A DNA stretch of 64,000 bases from Cyclina sinensis (Eukaryota; Mollusca; Bivalvia; Venerida; Veneridae), in assembly GCA_012932295.1 (NCBI GenBank), contig JAAONU010000006.1, positions 30,592,882 to 30,656,881 of the forward strand. Reading direction: 5' to 3'. Position 1 is the first letter of the stretch, and the number at the start of each line of letters is the position of its first letter. Position numbers and translations under genes: made by a program. This document shows, in pieces, positions 47,484 through 62,400 of the stretch. The notes beneath the pieces were generated by a model, which saw nothing but the letters and a program-made list of their open reading frames with translations, did no database searches and was not told where the DNA came from.

Positions 47484-50400
47484 CTAACTGACACGGTTAA
47501 AGACAGATGCAGAGCAGACACGTGGTCCAGTGTCATCAATATGGATCTCATCACCATCAAGGATATCAAGACGGCTCATTGGCAAACAGTCGCCACGTAT
47601 TTCTTCAATTTCACCCACCATTTCTTCATGTTGACTGTTACAGAATTTGTGGTACAGAGAGCCATACATACCCGCACTGGAAACAAGAAAGATTTGATAT
47701 AATTCACTGTCATATGTGCATTATGTATCAAGCTTTAAATATTGTTGTTCAGTCAATATTTCTTATTATTTACCCTCAGACAGAAACTTCTATAAACAAA
47801 GCTACCTATAGAAGCAAATTTACTCATAAAAATATTCATTTCTGGAAAGTTTTTTTTCAACTCCTGCATAATGCAATCTCGGAGGTCAAAATGTCAAAGG
47901 TTATAGTTATATAAGAACTGATAAAAGAATTTGGTATTTTCTACTTACGGATACTCTTCTATTTCTAGTGCTTTCTAACACCTTATTTAAAATTTACAGA
48001 TAATTATAGAAACAAGCACTGCTTGGACAAGTGGTAAAACACCGGACTTCCGTTTGTGAGACTGCTGGTTTGAATCGCACCAAGGGTGAAAGTCTCCTGT
48101 GGTTTTCTGCATTCTACTTTTCTGCATGAATCCTGGTTTGAATCCAGGAAACAGTAATCCAGTGGGATTACTTACTCCAGTGGGATTACTTTCTACATGA
48201 GTACTGGTTTGAATCCAGGAAACAGTAATCCAGTGGGATTACTTACTCCAGTGGGATTACTTTCTATATGAGTACTGGTTTGAATTCAGGAAACAGTAAT
48301 CCAATGGGATTACTTACACCAGTGGGATTACTTTCTATATGAGTACTGGTTTGAATCCAGGAAACAGTAATCCAGTGGGATTACTTACTCCAGTGGGATT
48401 ACTTTCTACATGAGAACTGGTTTGAATACAGGAAACAGTAATCCAGTGGGATTACTTACACCAGTGGGATTACTTTCTACATGAGTACTGGTTTGAATCC
48501 AGGAAACAGTAATCCAGTGGGATTACTTGATAACTTACTCCAGTTGGATTACTTGCTGCATGAGTACTGGTTTGAATCAAGGATGCCCAAATCGAGTGGG
48601 ACTAATTTAAGTTGCAAGAACTTGCTTCTCTATTGATTTAAAATTAATAAGCTTAAACTAAATTAAACTGGTTGGACAATTCAATGTAGAAGAACCTTTT
48701 CTTACATCTTTCCAGACTATTAAACAATAAAACATTACATTTACAATTTTTATTTTAAATGCGAGCAAGAAGTTTATTTTTCAACTCACTTTCTATTCAG
48801 TTTTAAGCGAATAAGTTTTCTCAAAGAGCCCATAGGTTCTCTCACACATACAGTTTCTGAGAATGCTTCCTTTCCACGATACACAAAGGTCAAGGTCGCA
48901 TAATCTCTGTACCCTTTGCTGATGTCTATATCAACCAACGGAGTTAATTTACCTGAAAAGGAAACTGTAAATGTGAATTCTATACCTAAGACACATGAAA
49001 TATTGGGATGGATTTTGACATTCTGAAAATGACAGTTACAACAGTTTTCTGTTTAAGACAAATTTCCAAACATAAAACCTTAAGTACATCTAATATTTCT
49101 TGGATAAAATGAAATATTATTCAATGAAAAGAAGATGTTTTTACATATATCTGTACTGAATCAAAGTCACTACAAATTTACAATACATCTACTTCAGGAT
49201 GTCTGCACATTTTTTTCATGTTCTAACAAAAATAACTTTAATCTGCTCAGTTCTTATATATATTTCTAGGCATTCTGTAATGTTTTAACACAATTTTATA
49301 CGGTAATTCTGAAACTGGACAACACTAACTTCATAGAGAAGTAATGCATTGTGCCATACTGCAGATTTTTCACATCTTTCTCCGCATTTTCTTAGCAACA
49401 AACTTGAACTGAATGTGTAAAACATAACTAATTAATAAAAGATCATATGTAGGTATGTTTTTTTATCCTGTCAATTATTTCATATCCGACCCGATAAAGG
49501 GGGGTCGTATAAATTTTGCTTTATACGGCACATGCTACGTCATCACTGGTGACGTCATGGACTAGTTTTGTGTTTATAAACAATATTATAAATAATCAGA
49601 AGGAAGTGATTAAATGGTTGTTATTACAAACAGAGACTACTTGAATAAAAATTAAATATTTTAATATCTAGATCTTATAATATAGCATGGTCATTTAAGG
49701 AAAAAAAATATCGAAATTTTGGAACTATTTTTTGTGTATATGTTCACCTGACGGATAACCTTGACATTTGAAATACTTTAAAGATAGGTTTTCAATATCC
49801 TAGTAATTTATTGGCAAATGCCAGATGTGACAGGATAAATAGAATAATAGGTTAGTGTCTTAAATGAGAAAGTTTATCCGGCTCGGCTGCGGTATTTATC
49901 AGGTTCGCCTTCGGCTCACCCGATAAATTCCTACGCCTTGCCAGATAAACTTTCTCATATTAAGACACTTACCTATTATTCTCTATTTAAATTGTTGTAT
50001 ATAAAATCAAAATCTTACATAATTCAATGCCAACTTGAATAATAATAAATATCTTTTTGCTTCATTTTTCATTTTACAGTAAAGTTCAGCTAGTCAGGCA
50101 AGTCAAAAAATGGCCATTACTTTTTTTACAAATTGGCCTCAATGACTTCAAGCTCAGACTTGCACTAAGACAAACTAGAACTATCGCTGAATGTGATTAA
50201 TACCCCCACTGACATCCTTCATGGAGACGGGAATTACTTTTGTGACAAAAGAAACATGTAAAAAGAAATTATCTCTAGTGAAAAGAAAGACTTCATTGTA
50301 AAGATATTTGTATCAAGTAAGATTTTAAATCATCAAAACAAGTTTGAAACTGGTAAAATGAAAAGAAACCAAAAACTGTGTAAACATTTAGTGGTCTGAG

Positions 50401-53400
50401 CCCAAATTTGAAATCAACCTGTATTTAACGATGTTAAATTTGAGTAAAAAGTTGAATTACAATCCATTGACTCCTTAAAGAGTTTTCATCTGGAAACCAT
50501 CTCTTTGCAAAATAACAGATGAAAATAACTATGTAAATATTTAGTGGTCTGAATCCAAATTCAAACTCGACCTGTACTTTATGTTGTTTCATCTGTGTAC
50601 CAAAAATAATTTCAATCCAGTGACTCCTTAAAGGATTATCATGTATAAACCATTTTTTGTGTGTGCAAAATTGAAGATGAAAAGGAGCCATGTAAAAATT
50701 TCGTGGTCTGAACCCAAATTTGAACTTGACTGTATTTTATGATGTTACACATGTGTACTAAAAATTATTACAATCCACTGACTCCTTCAAGAGTTATCAT
50801 CCGGAAACCATGAAATGGACTGACCTACAGACAGACGGACGGACCCATCGACCAACAAGCTCACTTCTATATACCCCCCCCCCCCCCCACCTAAACTTCA
50901 TTTGTGGAGGTATAAAAATAAGTAGGCAAATTTCCCCTTTACTTGAAATATCTGCTATTTACACAACAATTTTATGAGAAAATGTGAAATTTGTAGTCAT
51001 TTTCGAATAATTTTTGGAATTTCAGTAGTCAATGCCTATTTCACCTACCTGGAATGCTAGCATAGCAGCACAGATGACATGATCTGGAAGTTGTAAAACA
51101 TCAGGCACTTCCTGACCATATCACTACTTTAAATCTGGATTTCCAGTACTGTTATTTATATCCTTGCCAATGCGACTGCATCTTATGACGTGTCTTTATA
51201 GTTTACCTGTACACACAGCATGTTAATACTGAGTGTGTAAACTTCTATAGCATGTTTAAATCCACTTTAATATTTTGAAAATATTTCGTTTCGTTGGATA
51301 AATGAATTCTCCTTGGGTTGAAAAAAAGTTTATTAAAGTTTTGGTTAGTATTAACTAAGTTTATATTAATGGTGACAGAAATATTCAAGAAAACGGACCT
51401 GTTTATTTGATATACATGCAGTATCTATCAAATGTCAAAAGTTACTGGAAATTTTCCCACACAATTATGGCTATGACTAGAGTTTAATTACAATGTGTCT
51501 ATGGCAGCAAATGGCTGAGTTATTTGGGAACCCAGTTAAATATAGATTTTCACATGTGTTCAAGTGGTTAAAAGTAGGAACTGATTCACCTGCAAATAAC
51601 TGAATGGCTGATTGAAAGGTCACAAGAAGGTGACCTTCATTTTGCCATGTTTTGCAGCTGATTTTAATCAGATTGTGCTAAAATCACAATAAATATGAAC
51701 TAGAGATTGTTTTTGAGAAAAACATATGCCTCCCTGTACATGTCATTTACCATGAAGAATATAGAAATCATCTGACAATATCAATGAACACCCTGACAAT
51801 ATTCAAAACTACACATGGTCATGATCACTGCTGTGAAGCTTCAAAATCCAACCAAGGGTTATGTAGATAGGCTGAACTGTATTCAAATTTGGACAAATCA
51901 AGGGCTGCAACCCTGCTAAAATCATCATTTGACCAGTATAAGCCAATAACATGCCTAACTTCACTTGCTAATGATCATTGCTGTGAAGTTTAGTCAAAAT
52001 CTAGGCAGCAGTCATGGAGATATGTGATCTGTGATGCACAGACATACAGACAGAAAGTACAAAAACAATATGTCTCCCATCCCACTTTGTGGCTTAAGAC
52101 ATAATTTTATAACAACTTGATCACTTACCGTGTTTTTGTTCCAGTATATGGTATATATCTGGTTTCTGTTTTTTCTCATAGAAATGTCTCAACAGATGGC
52201 GCTCTGATTTTTCTCTCTCATCCTGCAACACCTCGCTCCCATTGAGTATTTTAATATTTGGTAAACTGTAAAATGCAGCCAACAATTTCAATGGCCTTGC
52301 TTACATAAGTGTCTGCCTAACTTTATTATACAGGATTTATATAGAAAAAGAAATGGGGTGGATAATCTGCATATCTTTCTCCATAAAGATATCATGGGGT
52401 TCTTATAAAAAGGTAGCGATTCCTAAGAAATATGCCAGACAGAAATAATTCAATAGAAAACTTTATATAGTCAAGTCAGATGGCAAAAAGAATCTTGCTG
52501 GATCCAGATTAAAAAATGTAAGATAGTTCATATAATGTAAGCTGCTTACAAAATTTCAATAAATTCAAGCCAGTGGTTTTTAATGTAAGCCTAAATAGAC
52601 TGTTGAGGAATGAAAGTCTACTAGACATTAGAAATTAAGATTAACTTCGATACAACCTTCAGTTCTGTATTGACTATGATCTGTACATATAAAGAATTGT
52701 TACTATTATCTCAGGTGGTTTTGGTTTTACGTTCAATGTCATATTTCACACAGGCTAACTCTGTAAGTCATACCTTGCCACAAACAATTTCCTTCTGTCT
52801 TCATCATCAAGTTTACATCCCAACTTTACATTCTGAAAAACATATGCACAGAAAAATAGAGAAAGATTTAACATATTTCTAACATATTTCCAAGACTTAA
52901 GTTTCAAAAGAAATACTTAAAAAAAGCAAAATGGCTGCCAAAAAATTACAAGTTTACTCCTGAAGTTTTGGTTTCAATATTCTTGAGAAAATATTTATAA
53001 AGATTTACAACCCCATAGGCTTAAGATTATTTCATTTTTCAACATCAATACATCATTTTGATTACACAATAGGGCAATACTGTATTCTGTCATGATTGTT
53101 TCATTCAAAAACGGAAATACACATTCAATTTTGTGAAATGTAATTTAAGGTAGAGCATGTTCTCCTGCACTGATATAGGAACTTTCATCTAGCTATACAA
53201 ATTTTACCTGAAACCCTTGACAACATACCTTTATCCTGACAGCTTTAAGAGCAGGGAACCCACGCAGGGCACTAAGGTGTTTCCATTTGCCTATGTGGGT
53301 CTCACTGACACAAAGTGTCTCCAGGGAGCTAAATGGTGTATCACAGTTTGGTTTTCCTTCACAAGAACAGCAAGAGTGCTCTCCCTTGGCTAACTCTTCA

Positions 53401-56400
53401 GTGTCATCTGCTTTAACTAGGCTTTCCTTCCATCCATTCAGAAAGTCTGCACTCTCACTGTGTTTATTTTCTGAGAATTTTTTAAAGTCATTTTGAATAT
53501 CATTCTTTTGTAAATCACCTTGGTCACCAACAAGTGTTTCTGTATATTTTGTACCTGTGACATATGCGACAGCTCTTTTGAGTACAGTTTCCACTATTTG
53601 TCTACTTAACACTTCAATATCAATGGACTCAGAATTGCCATTTACAAAAGAAATATTGTCAACTTTTGTGTTTGGAGTCTGACTCTTGTTCTGGAAGCCA
53701 ATATTGGTTTGAGCCACTTTATCATCTTCTTTCATAAAATCTTTTCCATCATCATATACATCTTTTCTGCAAAGAACATCGTACCGGATAATGTCATCAA
53801 TTACAGTGTTTAGAATGTTTTCACAATACTGTCGCACTTCAATGTGAAATTCTTCATCACTTCTGTTGCTATTGGTAACACTGTTACCACTGTCATTGTG
53901 GCAGATGCATGTGCACTTTGGTTCATCGCAACCATAGAATATGTCCATCAAAGGATTTCCAGACAGGATGAGGGACTTCAGGTTTGGCAGGTAACGCAGT
54001 TTCCAAACTTGATCCCAGCTTTACAATAGAAATCAACATGGTAAACAGCATCAACATTATCATTCCATCATTATCATTCCATCATCATCATCATTCCATC
54101 ATTATCATTCCATCATTATCATTTCATCATTATCATTCCATCATCATCATTCCATCATTATCATTCCATCATTATCATATCATTCATCATTATCATTCCA
54201 ACATTATCATTCCATCATTATCATAATAATCATCATTATCATTTACACTAGTAATACATTGAAATAATGAATGTTTTATTGTCAAACATTTCATAAAAAG
54301 ATGAGTATGTTTAATATTTTATATTTGCTTGTTTTTTTACATCTTACAGAGACTGTTTGAAAAAGTGCTTATGTGGCTAGAAGCTGACTCTATCAATCTG
54401 AGTTCATTTATCATCAGTACAAGTTGCCTTATTAAGAGTTTAGTAATTCTAGGTTGCTGCGGATAGAGTATGACAGAAAAGGCATCAAGATTCCAGAGAC
54501 ACTCCTATTCTTTTTACATGCTTATTGTTTTGCACTGATTGATGGTACTTCTGTTTAAAATCTCATCTGAAAGATAATGAATGTTTGTGGAAGAGTGAAA
54601 GATTGAACTCTCAACCCTCAATAACAAGTCTTGTGAGATACTACACTTGATCACAGATCTCCTACTAAGCTGAATGAAGAACACATAATGTATTAATACC
54701 AGAATTATTTTTAGATTACTTTTGCCAAAATATGTTAACAATTTATACATACTTGGCAATGCAGTTATTGTTCATTCTAAGACAGTGTATACTGGTAAGT
54801 GCATCATGTCTTCCAGCTGGTATCTCAGAATAACCTGAAAGCAACAGAATATTTACTTCAGCCATTAACAACTAGAAAAATGCATGGTTCAGTCTAACAA
54901 GTATGGTTCAAATAAGTGTCTGACCCTTACAACTTTGATATTACATACGGTTGATCATTATTTAACAACCATAATTATGCAATATCGAAGTTATAACTTA
55001 ATTATAAATGACCTCTGTTACAGTCATAAAGTGAAATAAAATTAGGAAGATTTTTATTTATCTGTAATATTTGCAAAAAAGGCACACTTTTAACTGAACC
55101 AGAATATTTTTTTCAATCCATATAAGATGAAAACAAGGCTTCAAAGTATCTTTTAAAATATTTTAAGGTAGGTCTCTCAAACAATTCTTATCAAAACTTG
55201 ACTGATTGTTCATGATGTATGGTGTGCTATAATGGCCATAAATGCCCAAAACTTGTATTTACAAGTATATCAAGGGTGCTGCAAGCCATGATCAGTCACA
55301 AGAAAAAAGACATTTCTCTAAGGCATTGTTACATTTAATAAGATTGCAAGCAAAGTTTAAACATTTTTCTTCTACAATTGTAAAGCTTAACTTGCTCTAA
55401 TGAACATATTCAGTTAAAAAAAAATGAAAAGTCAATTGAATGAGTAACATGAATGACCCCATCACACATTGCTTTTTCGAACACTGATTTCATGATCCCT
55501 GTTTTAACCATGTATGTATATGTGAAGATATATTGAATATTAAGAATAAATAAACAGTGTTCAAATGGGGCTGGCTTTGGATGCCTGATTTTGACTTCTA
55601 GTATTGAAGACTGTTGGCTAATTGCCAATGATCTTAAAACTGTCAATGGCCAGATAAAGGTTATTTACCCTACTAAATGGACTAACTTGTGCTACAGAAG
55701 TCAGTGGCACTGAAGTTGTACAGGTATATTATAACACAAAGCTTACTATTTCCACAGATATGCAGCTCCTTTAAGTGTGGCAGTAACTTTGCCAGCTGAA
55801 GGACCTCTTCCCATTTTATCCCTGTTTCATTCAGCACCAAGTTCTCTAAACCAGGCAGTGGTCTTTCCCAGCCATATAATTCATCCTGTATAATGAATAA
55901 AATGTTACAATACAGGCATTTCTAAAAATAAGTCAAACATTAAAATAAACATGCAGCAAACAATACTAAATCTATAAAATAAATGTGAATCTAATCCTAT
56001 GCAATATCAAACCTCAAAAATAGGACCACCTGGGAATAAATACCACATATGGATAAAGACCAATTTCACATGTATAAAAAAGAGATAAAAGTACAACAGT
56101 ATCCTCTAAACAAAGACCTGCTGCTTTCAAAGACCATAATTCGGTCCCCCCACTTGTGATCTTAAAATGCAGTTTTAAATGTATATCTAATATGGAACAA
56201 TTACTTAATGGTTACTTGTGTAACACATCAGTACCACTTATTAGAATTTTTTTAGAAGGATCACAAAACAATACCCAAAGTCTAACAATTTTGGCTTCTG
56301 ACTTGAGGATTTTTTAAATTTATTTTTGCAGTGGAAGTCTATTTAAAAAAAAACTGACTCCCTTGGTTCATCATCTGATTAATCTTGGTAGAGGTCTACT

Positions 56401-59400
56401 AAACATTGCTACACAGCAAATATTTAGACCCCAGGCCCTACAGTTAGAAAAGAAGATTTTCAAAGTGTCTCATAAAGACATATAAAAGAAAAATAAGCCC
56501 TTGCAGCCAAGTTTTTCACGGATCTGCATAATTTTTACAATTTATACTTAAGGTCAGCCAATTTTATTCCATTTTTTTTTTCAAATCAAACCCCCAGTTC
56601 TCTACGACAAAGATTTTTAAAATATTCAAGTACCAGGGCATTCCCCAGGCCGTTTTAGCGCCCCGGCAGCGGGGCGCTTGATTTTCATGATCCAAGTTAC
56701 AGGGGTGCTTGAATTTCGGCTTGCACGTTGATTTTAGAGGCGGGGCGCTTGAATTTTTAGAGCAGCAGACGACTGCGTATCACTGAAATTGTTTCTTAAT
56801 ATACACAGCAGCCGTCGATCAATAAATCCCGTGTAATGAAAGGATGTATGGATAAACATGTGACTGTTAATAATGGGCTATATTTTGAAGAAGTAATTTA
56901 AAGAAATATGTTTTATGATCACGTGGCATTAATTGCTCTTGATTGAAAATCGGTTGTTTGAGCTATTATAAGTTATAAATATAGTCCGACGCTGGGGACA
57001 ATTTTTCTCGGACAACCGACTGTAAACAAAATTTTTGCCCTGGACAACTCTCATTTTGACAGTCAGAAATATATGTCAACTGTCCAAAAACACAGCCCAC
57101 TCTAAGAAACAGTCGATTTCTAACCATGTTGAAATTAATTCTGACATTCCATAGGCACCATGTAAATGTAAATATCTCGGATAATCCGTTTGTCACCTGT
57201 TTTCGCGACCCCGTCGTATTTTTACTTTTTGTTTAGAGAAAACTGCGTCCTGGAGACACAGCAACCTTACAAAATTTAATTTATTGATTAAGATGAATGG
57301 TCAAGATTTGATCATTTGTACCAGTTATTTTTATTTGTCATTGAGAAAGTTTCTTTTCCTCTTGAAAATTGCTGTCATTCATTGCCTTCAAAAGATGTAC
57401 ACAGTTCAACTTCAACTTATTACTGCTAAAAGTCCATACTGACTATACTAGGCAGTTTCTGTTGAAAGTTTTCATAAGACCATAAAGGTTTCCTTCCTTC
57501 TAAATACATATATCTTTATATTTTTTGTTTCTTTTTTTTTAAATATGATGACAGAAAAAAAACTATTTATTTATAATTCTCACTCAAAAACTGATTTTGG
57601 GACAACTCTGTTTTGCCAGGGTCAGTTGTCCCAAACTCATACTCAGAAAAATTTGTAGACCCTTTGATTATATTGTTATGCACCTATTTATTATTATTTA
57701 TTAAAGATGGTGAAAGATATTAAAAATATGTTAATACTGAACACCTTTTGTTTGTTTAAACTCCCATTAAACTTACCCAAAAATGATTCATTTCATTGTA
57801 AGGATTAAAAAAATTTTGACACGTGGGATTAGCCCCTCCCGCACCCACCCCTTCACAGTTGCGCTTGAAAAATTCTCTGGGGAAGGCCCTGAAGTACATA
57901 AAGGGAAGTAACCCCCACACTATAGACATGTTTTTAACAGTACAATACTGATTAAAAAATTATATTGAGGGTCATCTTAGGGAACTTAGTTCCGAATTAT
58001 TTTCAAATTTGGTCTTCAAAGGAGATTTTAAGCTTCCCAAACATACAAATAAGGAAAATAATCCCTGACCTTGGCAGCCATCTGTTTCACAGAACAATAT
58101 AGTTTTCAGAATTTATGCAGGTCACCAAAGATTATTTGTTTCAAATTATTTTCAAATCAAGCCAGCAAATTTTAAGCAGATGATTTTTAAAGTTTCTCAT
58201 GTAGACAAGTAAGGAAAATGAAATAATAATATGTTTGATCACTGATCTCAATAATTATTAGATTTTACAACTTATATAAAGGGTCACCAAAGGAACATTT
58301 GTGTTTTATCATTTTCAGATCAATTAACTGTTGCTGAGGGGAAGAACTTTGAAATTTTTCCTTTTGGTTGCCATGGCAACCAGTGTTTTCCATAGAACTA
58401 AATACATTTCATAAATCTTAAAAGGGGCAATTCAAAGTACATTGAAGTAAAGTTGGTTGAAATAGGTTTAAGTGAAGATGTTATCTGTATGAAAAGAAAG
58501 AAAACAGCTGATTTTTTTTTTTATCCAACTACCAAACTTTATTAAGGATGATTTTTTTAAATCTCCATCCATCTTTAGACATTTGCTGTATTATTTCTAC
58601 AGCAAGTTGTATCTCCATCCATCTTTAGACATTTGCTGTATCATTTCTACAGCAAGTTTTATCTCCATCCATCTTTAGACATTTGCTGTATCATTTCTAC
58701 AGCAAGTTTTATCTCCATCCATCTTTAGACATTTGCTGTATCATTTCTACAGCAATATTAAGAAGTTTATACCTTGTCTTTGGTTATCATATTCCGAGCT
58801 ATATTCAGGAATTTCAAATTCTTCAACTGCTGAATGACAGGCAGGATCTCTTTCCATGAATCCAGATTATTTCCTGAAAGCACAACAAACACACAGATTA
58901 TGTAACTGAAAAAACCCCCCAAAAAAACTGTAAGCCGTTCATGCCAGTTAGCAAGCAAACTAAGAGTCTATTCAATAGTGATATCCACATTTTCACTCTT
59001 AACAATTTTTTTCGAAAAAAATATAATAACATTCAGAGCAATGCTGAACATTCAAATAAGAATCTGACATTGAAGGAAAAGGTATGTAACATGCGGTAAA
59101 TACTTAGTTTAAAGATAATACCAGTTGTGTTTAACAGAGGATATTAAATTAGTGTCATGTAATATGGTATTTATTGCATGATTTATTTGAAAACAATAAT
59201 ATGGAAGCTCTGAGTGTAATAAATCCCATATTAAATGACCACAAATATAATGTTCTATTTATATCATAGAAGTTTTGTAAGTGAATGCTGACTGAAACAC
59301 ACAGACTGTTTTTTTTTCTGTATATGCACGATAATCCTAATCGTATTGTTAATGATGTTGAGGTCAGAGATATCACACTAGAGTAATATCAAAAATATAG

Positions 59401-62400
59401 CATGGCTTTATTACACACCAACGACATCGTCTATGATATAAATGTTTGTAAGGTTACTGGTTGACTGTGTTTCCAGCTACATGTATTTAATTGATGCCTC
59501 AACATTTTTATCAAAAAATTACGAAAAGAATTAAAGAAAGTAACAATGGGTACTAAAATAAAATCCTGACAGTATCAGTTTTTTTATTGTAGCTTTCCCT
59601 TTTTTTTTTTGACATCAAAGTTTTACCTTATATTAATCATTAACAGGAGACATTCACAGCGTTAAGATTTAGAGTTGTTACATGTAGATTTTGACACAAT
59701 ATTGTCATAACTTTGATTTCTAAAGATAAATCAATAATGAAACAAACCTGATACATCAAGGTCAACAATATTTGGACACACAGATATGATGTTCAGGTCA
59801 TCCAGTCCTGACTTTCTGATATTGCTGTTACTTAAGCACTGAAAATAAACAATACAAATGGCTCAAGTTTGACTGCAGACAGAATGCTCCTGATATAAAA
59901 CCCATCTGATAATCTGCAAAAGATCAAGTGACCACTGACACAGTAGGTGATGGCATGATGGCCCTACTCTGAATCCCAAACCTATGGAATGTTGCTTGCT
60001 GAACATAGTTCTAGGCAATTTGGTTAATACATAAAGGGGTAGGGTGAGGGAGGGGGTGCTGGGAGGAAGATAAGGATTCAAGGGGAAAAGGTTTGAACAA
60101 TTTCGGTAGAAGTCCATTTAACACTATTTAAATTCCCTATTTAAAATGTTTATGCAACCTGGAAAAATCCATCTGCCCTGTGTACCTTCGTTTACTAAGC
60201 AGACACTCTACCACGTCACCATAAAAGCTAGCTGAAAGGCAAGGGAGTACAAGTGCAGTATTATACCACTGTACAGACTTTCCCTCCTAAGAATTTGTCC
60301 TAAAGATCTTGGAATACAGAGTGTCTGTTGAACTTTCAAAAGATGTCACCACATCTACACTTGTGAGTTATTTACATTGGGCACCGAATGTAACCCAGAA
60401 AAATCCACCTGCCCCAAGCATGGGTACCTTCCTTGACTAAGTGGACACTTTACCACATTGCCATAAAAGCTAGCTGATAGGCAAGTGAGTAGAAGTGCCA
60501 TTTTATACCCCTGCTACATTTAAAAATCTAACAGACAAATAAATAACATTACTGATCCCGTTCAGCAGAAATTGTTAAGTTACTGTATCTAATTACAAAA
60601 CAAGAGGGCCATGATGGCCCTTGATCGCTCACCTGAATACTTTGCCTTTGTGTCTGCTGTTGAGCAAACATCAGTGGCTGTTTTAAGGCTCTCCCTATGT
60701 AAATCTAAATAATTCTGTTGTACTGCCAATTTTCACCCAAGGGGCATAATTTGAATTGTTACGGTCCAAATCCAAAGAGTAACAGAAAGAATAACCAGAA
60801 ACAAACTTTTAAACAACAACAAAGATTTATTCTAATACAAAATTACTAAAGTATTAAAGTACAATTACACAAAGTCACAAAGAAAATGTTTTTACAGTAC
60901 CTGGATTTACTGTAGTCCTAAAATAAATTAATAGTCCTGTCTGATCCTGGTAAGTGTTAATTGTCTTAAACTCTTAATCACTGTTGGAGTATTTTCCACA
61001 AAAATCCATAAGGTAATCACACAAATTGTTGAATTAATTCCTCACACAGTATAATTAAAAATATTTCCAAATATTACTGTCACTGATGAAAATTTAATCC
61101 AATATTTTATGACCAAATTTACTTAAAGACCCCGCTTCTAGACACTCTCTGACTTTTATATAGACAAAAGAAATTCAAGAAGCACCATAATCTAGATTAT
61201 TCATAAAAAACCAAAACGAATCTCCAATCTTCTAAATATAGCCACAACGAGATATTTATGGAAATTTCTAGAAGTATCAAAAAAACTAAGCCACTGATCA
61301 GTTCCAAAAATAGAACTGTAAACATGCAATTATCACACGTACCGGTACACATAACAGAATAAACTTGGTAGAGGACCTCTAGCTGATGCTCTATGCAAAA
61401 TATCTATAAATATAGGCCTTGTGGTTTCAGACAGGAAGATTTTATAAGCCTCTTCTAACGTTTACAGTTTCTCACAAGAAGATTTTTAAAGATAAATAGG
61501 ACCCCCTGGGTGGGGCTAATTCTGACCCAGGGACATAATTTGAACAAACTTGGTAGAGAACCTCTAGCTGATGCCCATTATTGACCCCAGGGGCATAATT
61601 TGAACAACCTCGGCAGAGGACCTTGAGGACCTATATAAGCCTATGTAAAATCAATTGACCCTCGGGGGCAGGTTCAATTTTAACCCCAGGGGTATAATTT
61701 GAACAAATTTTGTAGAGGTCCACTAGACAATGCTACCAAATCTTAAGGCTCAGGGCCTTGTAGTTTCAGACAAGAAGATTTTCAAAGTTTTTCCTTTCTG
61801 TTGTCACAGCAAGGAATTCAATTCTTTGAACAACTTTGGTAGAGCTTCATGCAAGGAATATCCAAGGCATTTTTGTCAAAGTTAGCTTTGCGGTATAGGA
61901 AGAGAAGTCGTTCAAGTCAAATTGTTGACGACGCACACCGCACAATGCACGACTACTGACACCTGACAATCAATGATCCCAAAAGCTTAGGCTACACTTG
62001 AGCAGAGCTAAAATAAAAACTATTTAATATGATATACAATAATTATAAGTAATTGAATGATACAAACTCCATAATTTGTTTCTATTGCATGTACCATCTA
62101 CTCATGTAGTCTCAAGTTTTGTAATTCAGGCAAGGGGGGTATGTACCATTCAAAAAATTAGCACGCTACTCAACTTTTCGAGAATAATTATTTGAACTAC
62201 TATTCTGAAGTTACACAATTTCCACTTCAATTCAGTTAACATATCTAATAAAAAAAAGAAAGTCTTACAACATTGGTCAGGTACTCAAGCTCGGCAGCAT
62301 TTTCCGAACTCGTTCTTCTTCTCTGTCTTCCACCAAATACAGTGATATACCCAAAATCATTTCCGTCATGTTCAGTGCAGTACTTTGCCCTCAAAGCACC

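Noticed and set aside
53984..54226. 80-codon + strand open frame rich in His/Ser/Ile
   Set aside because: It is mostly the ATC microsatellite read through from the antisense of TBCEL exon 6.
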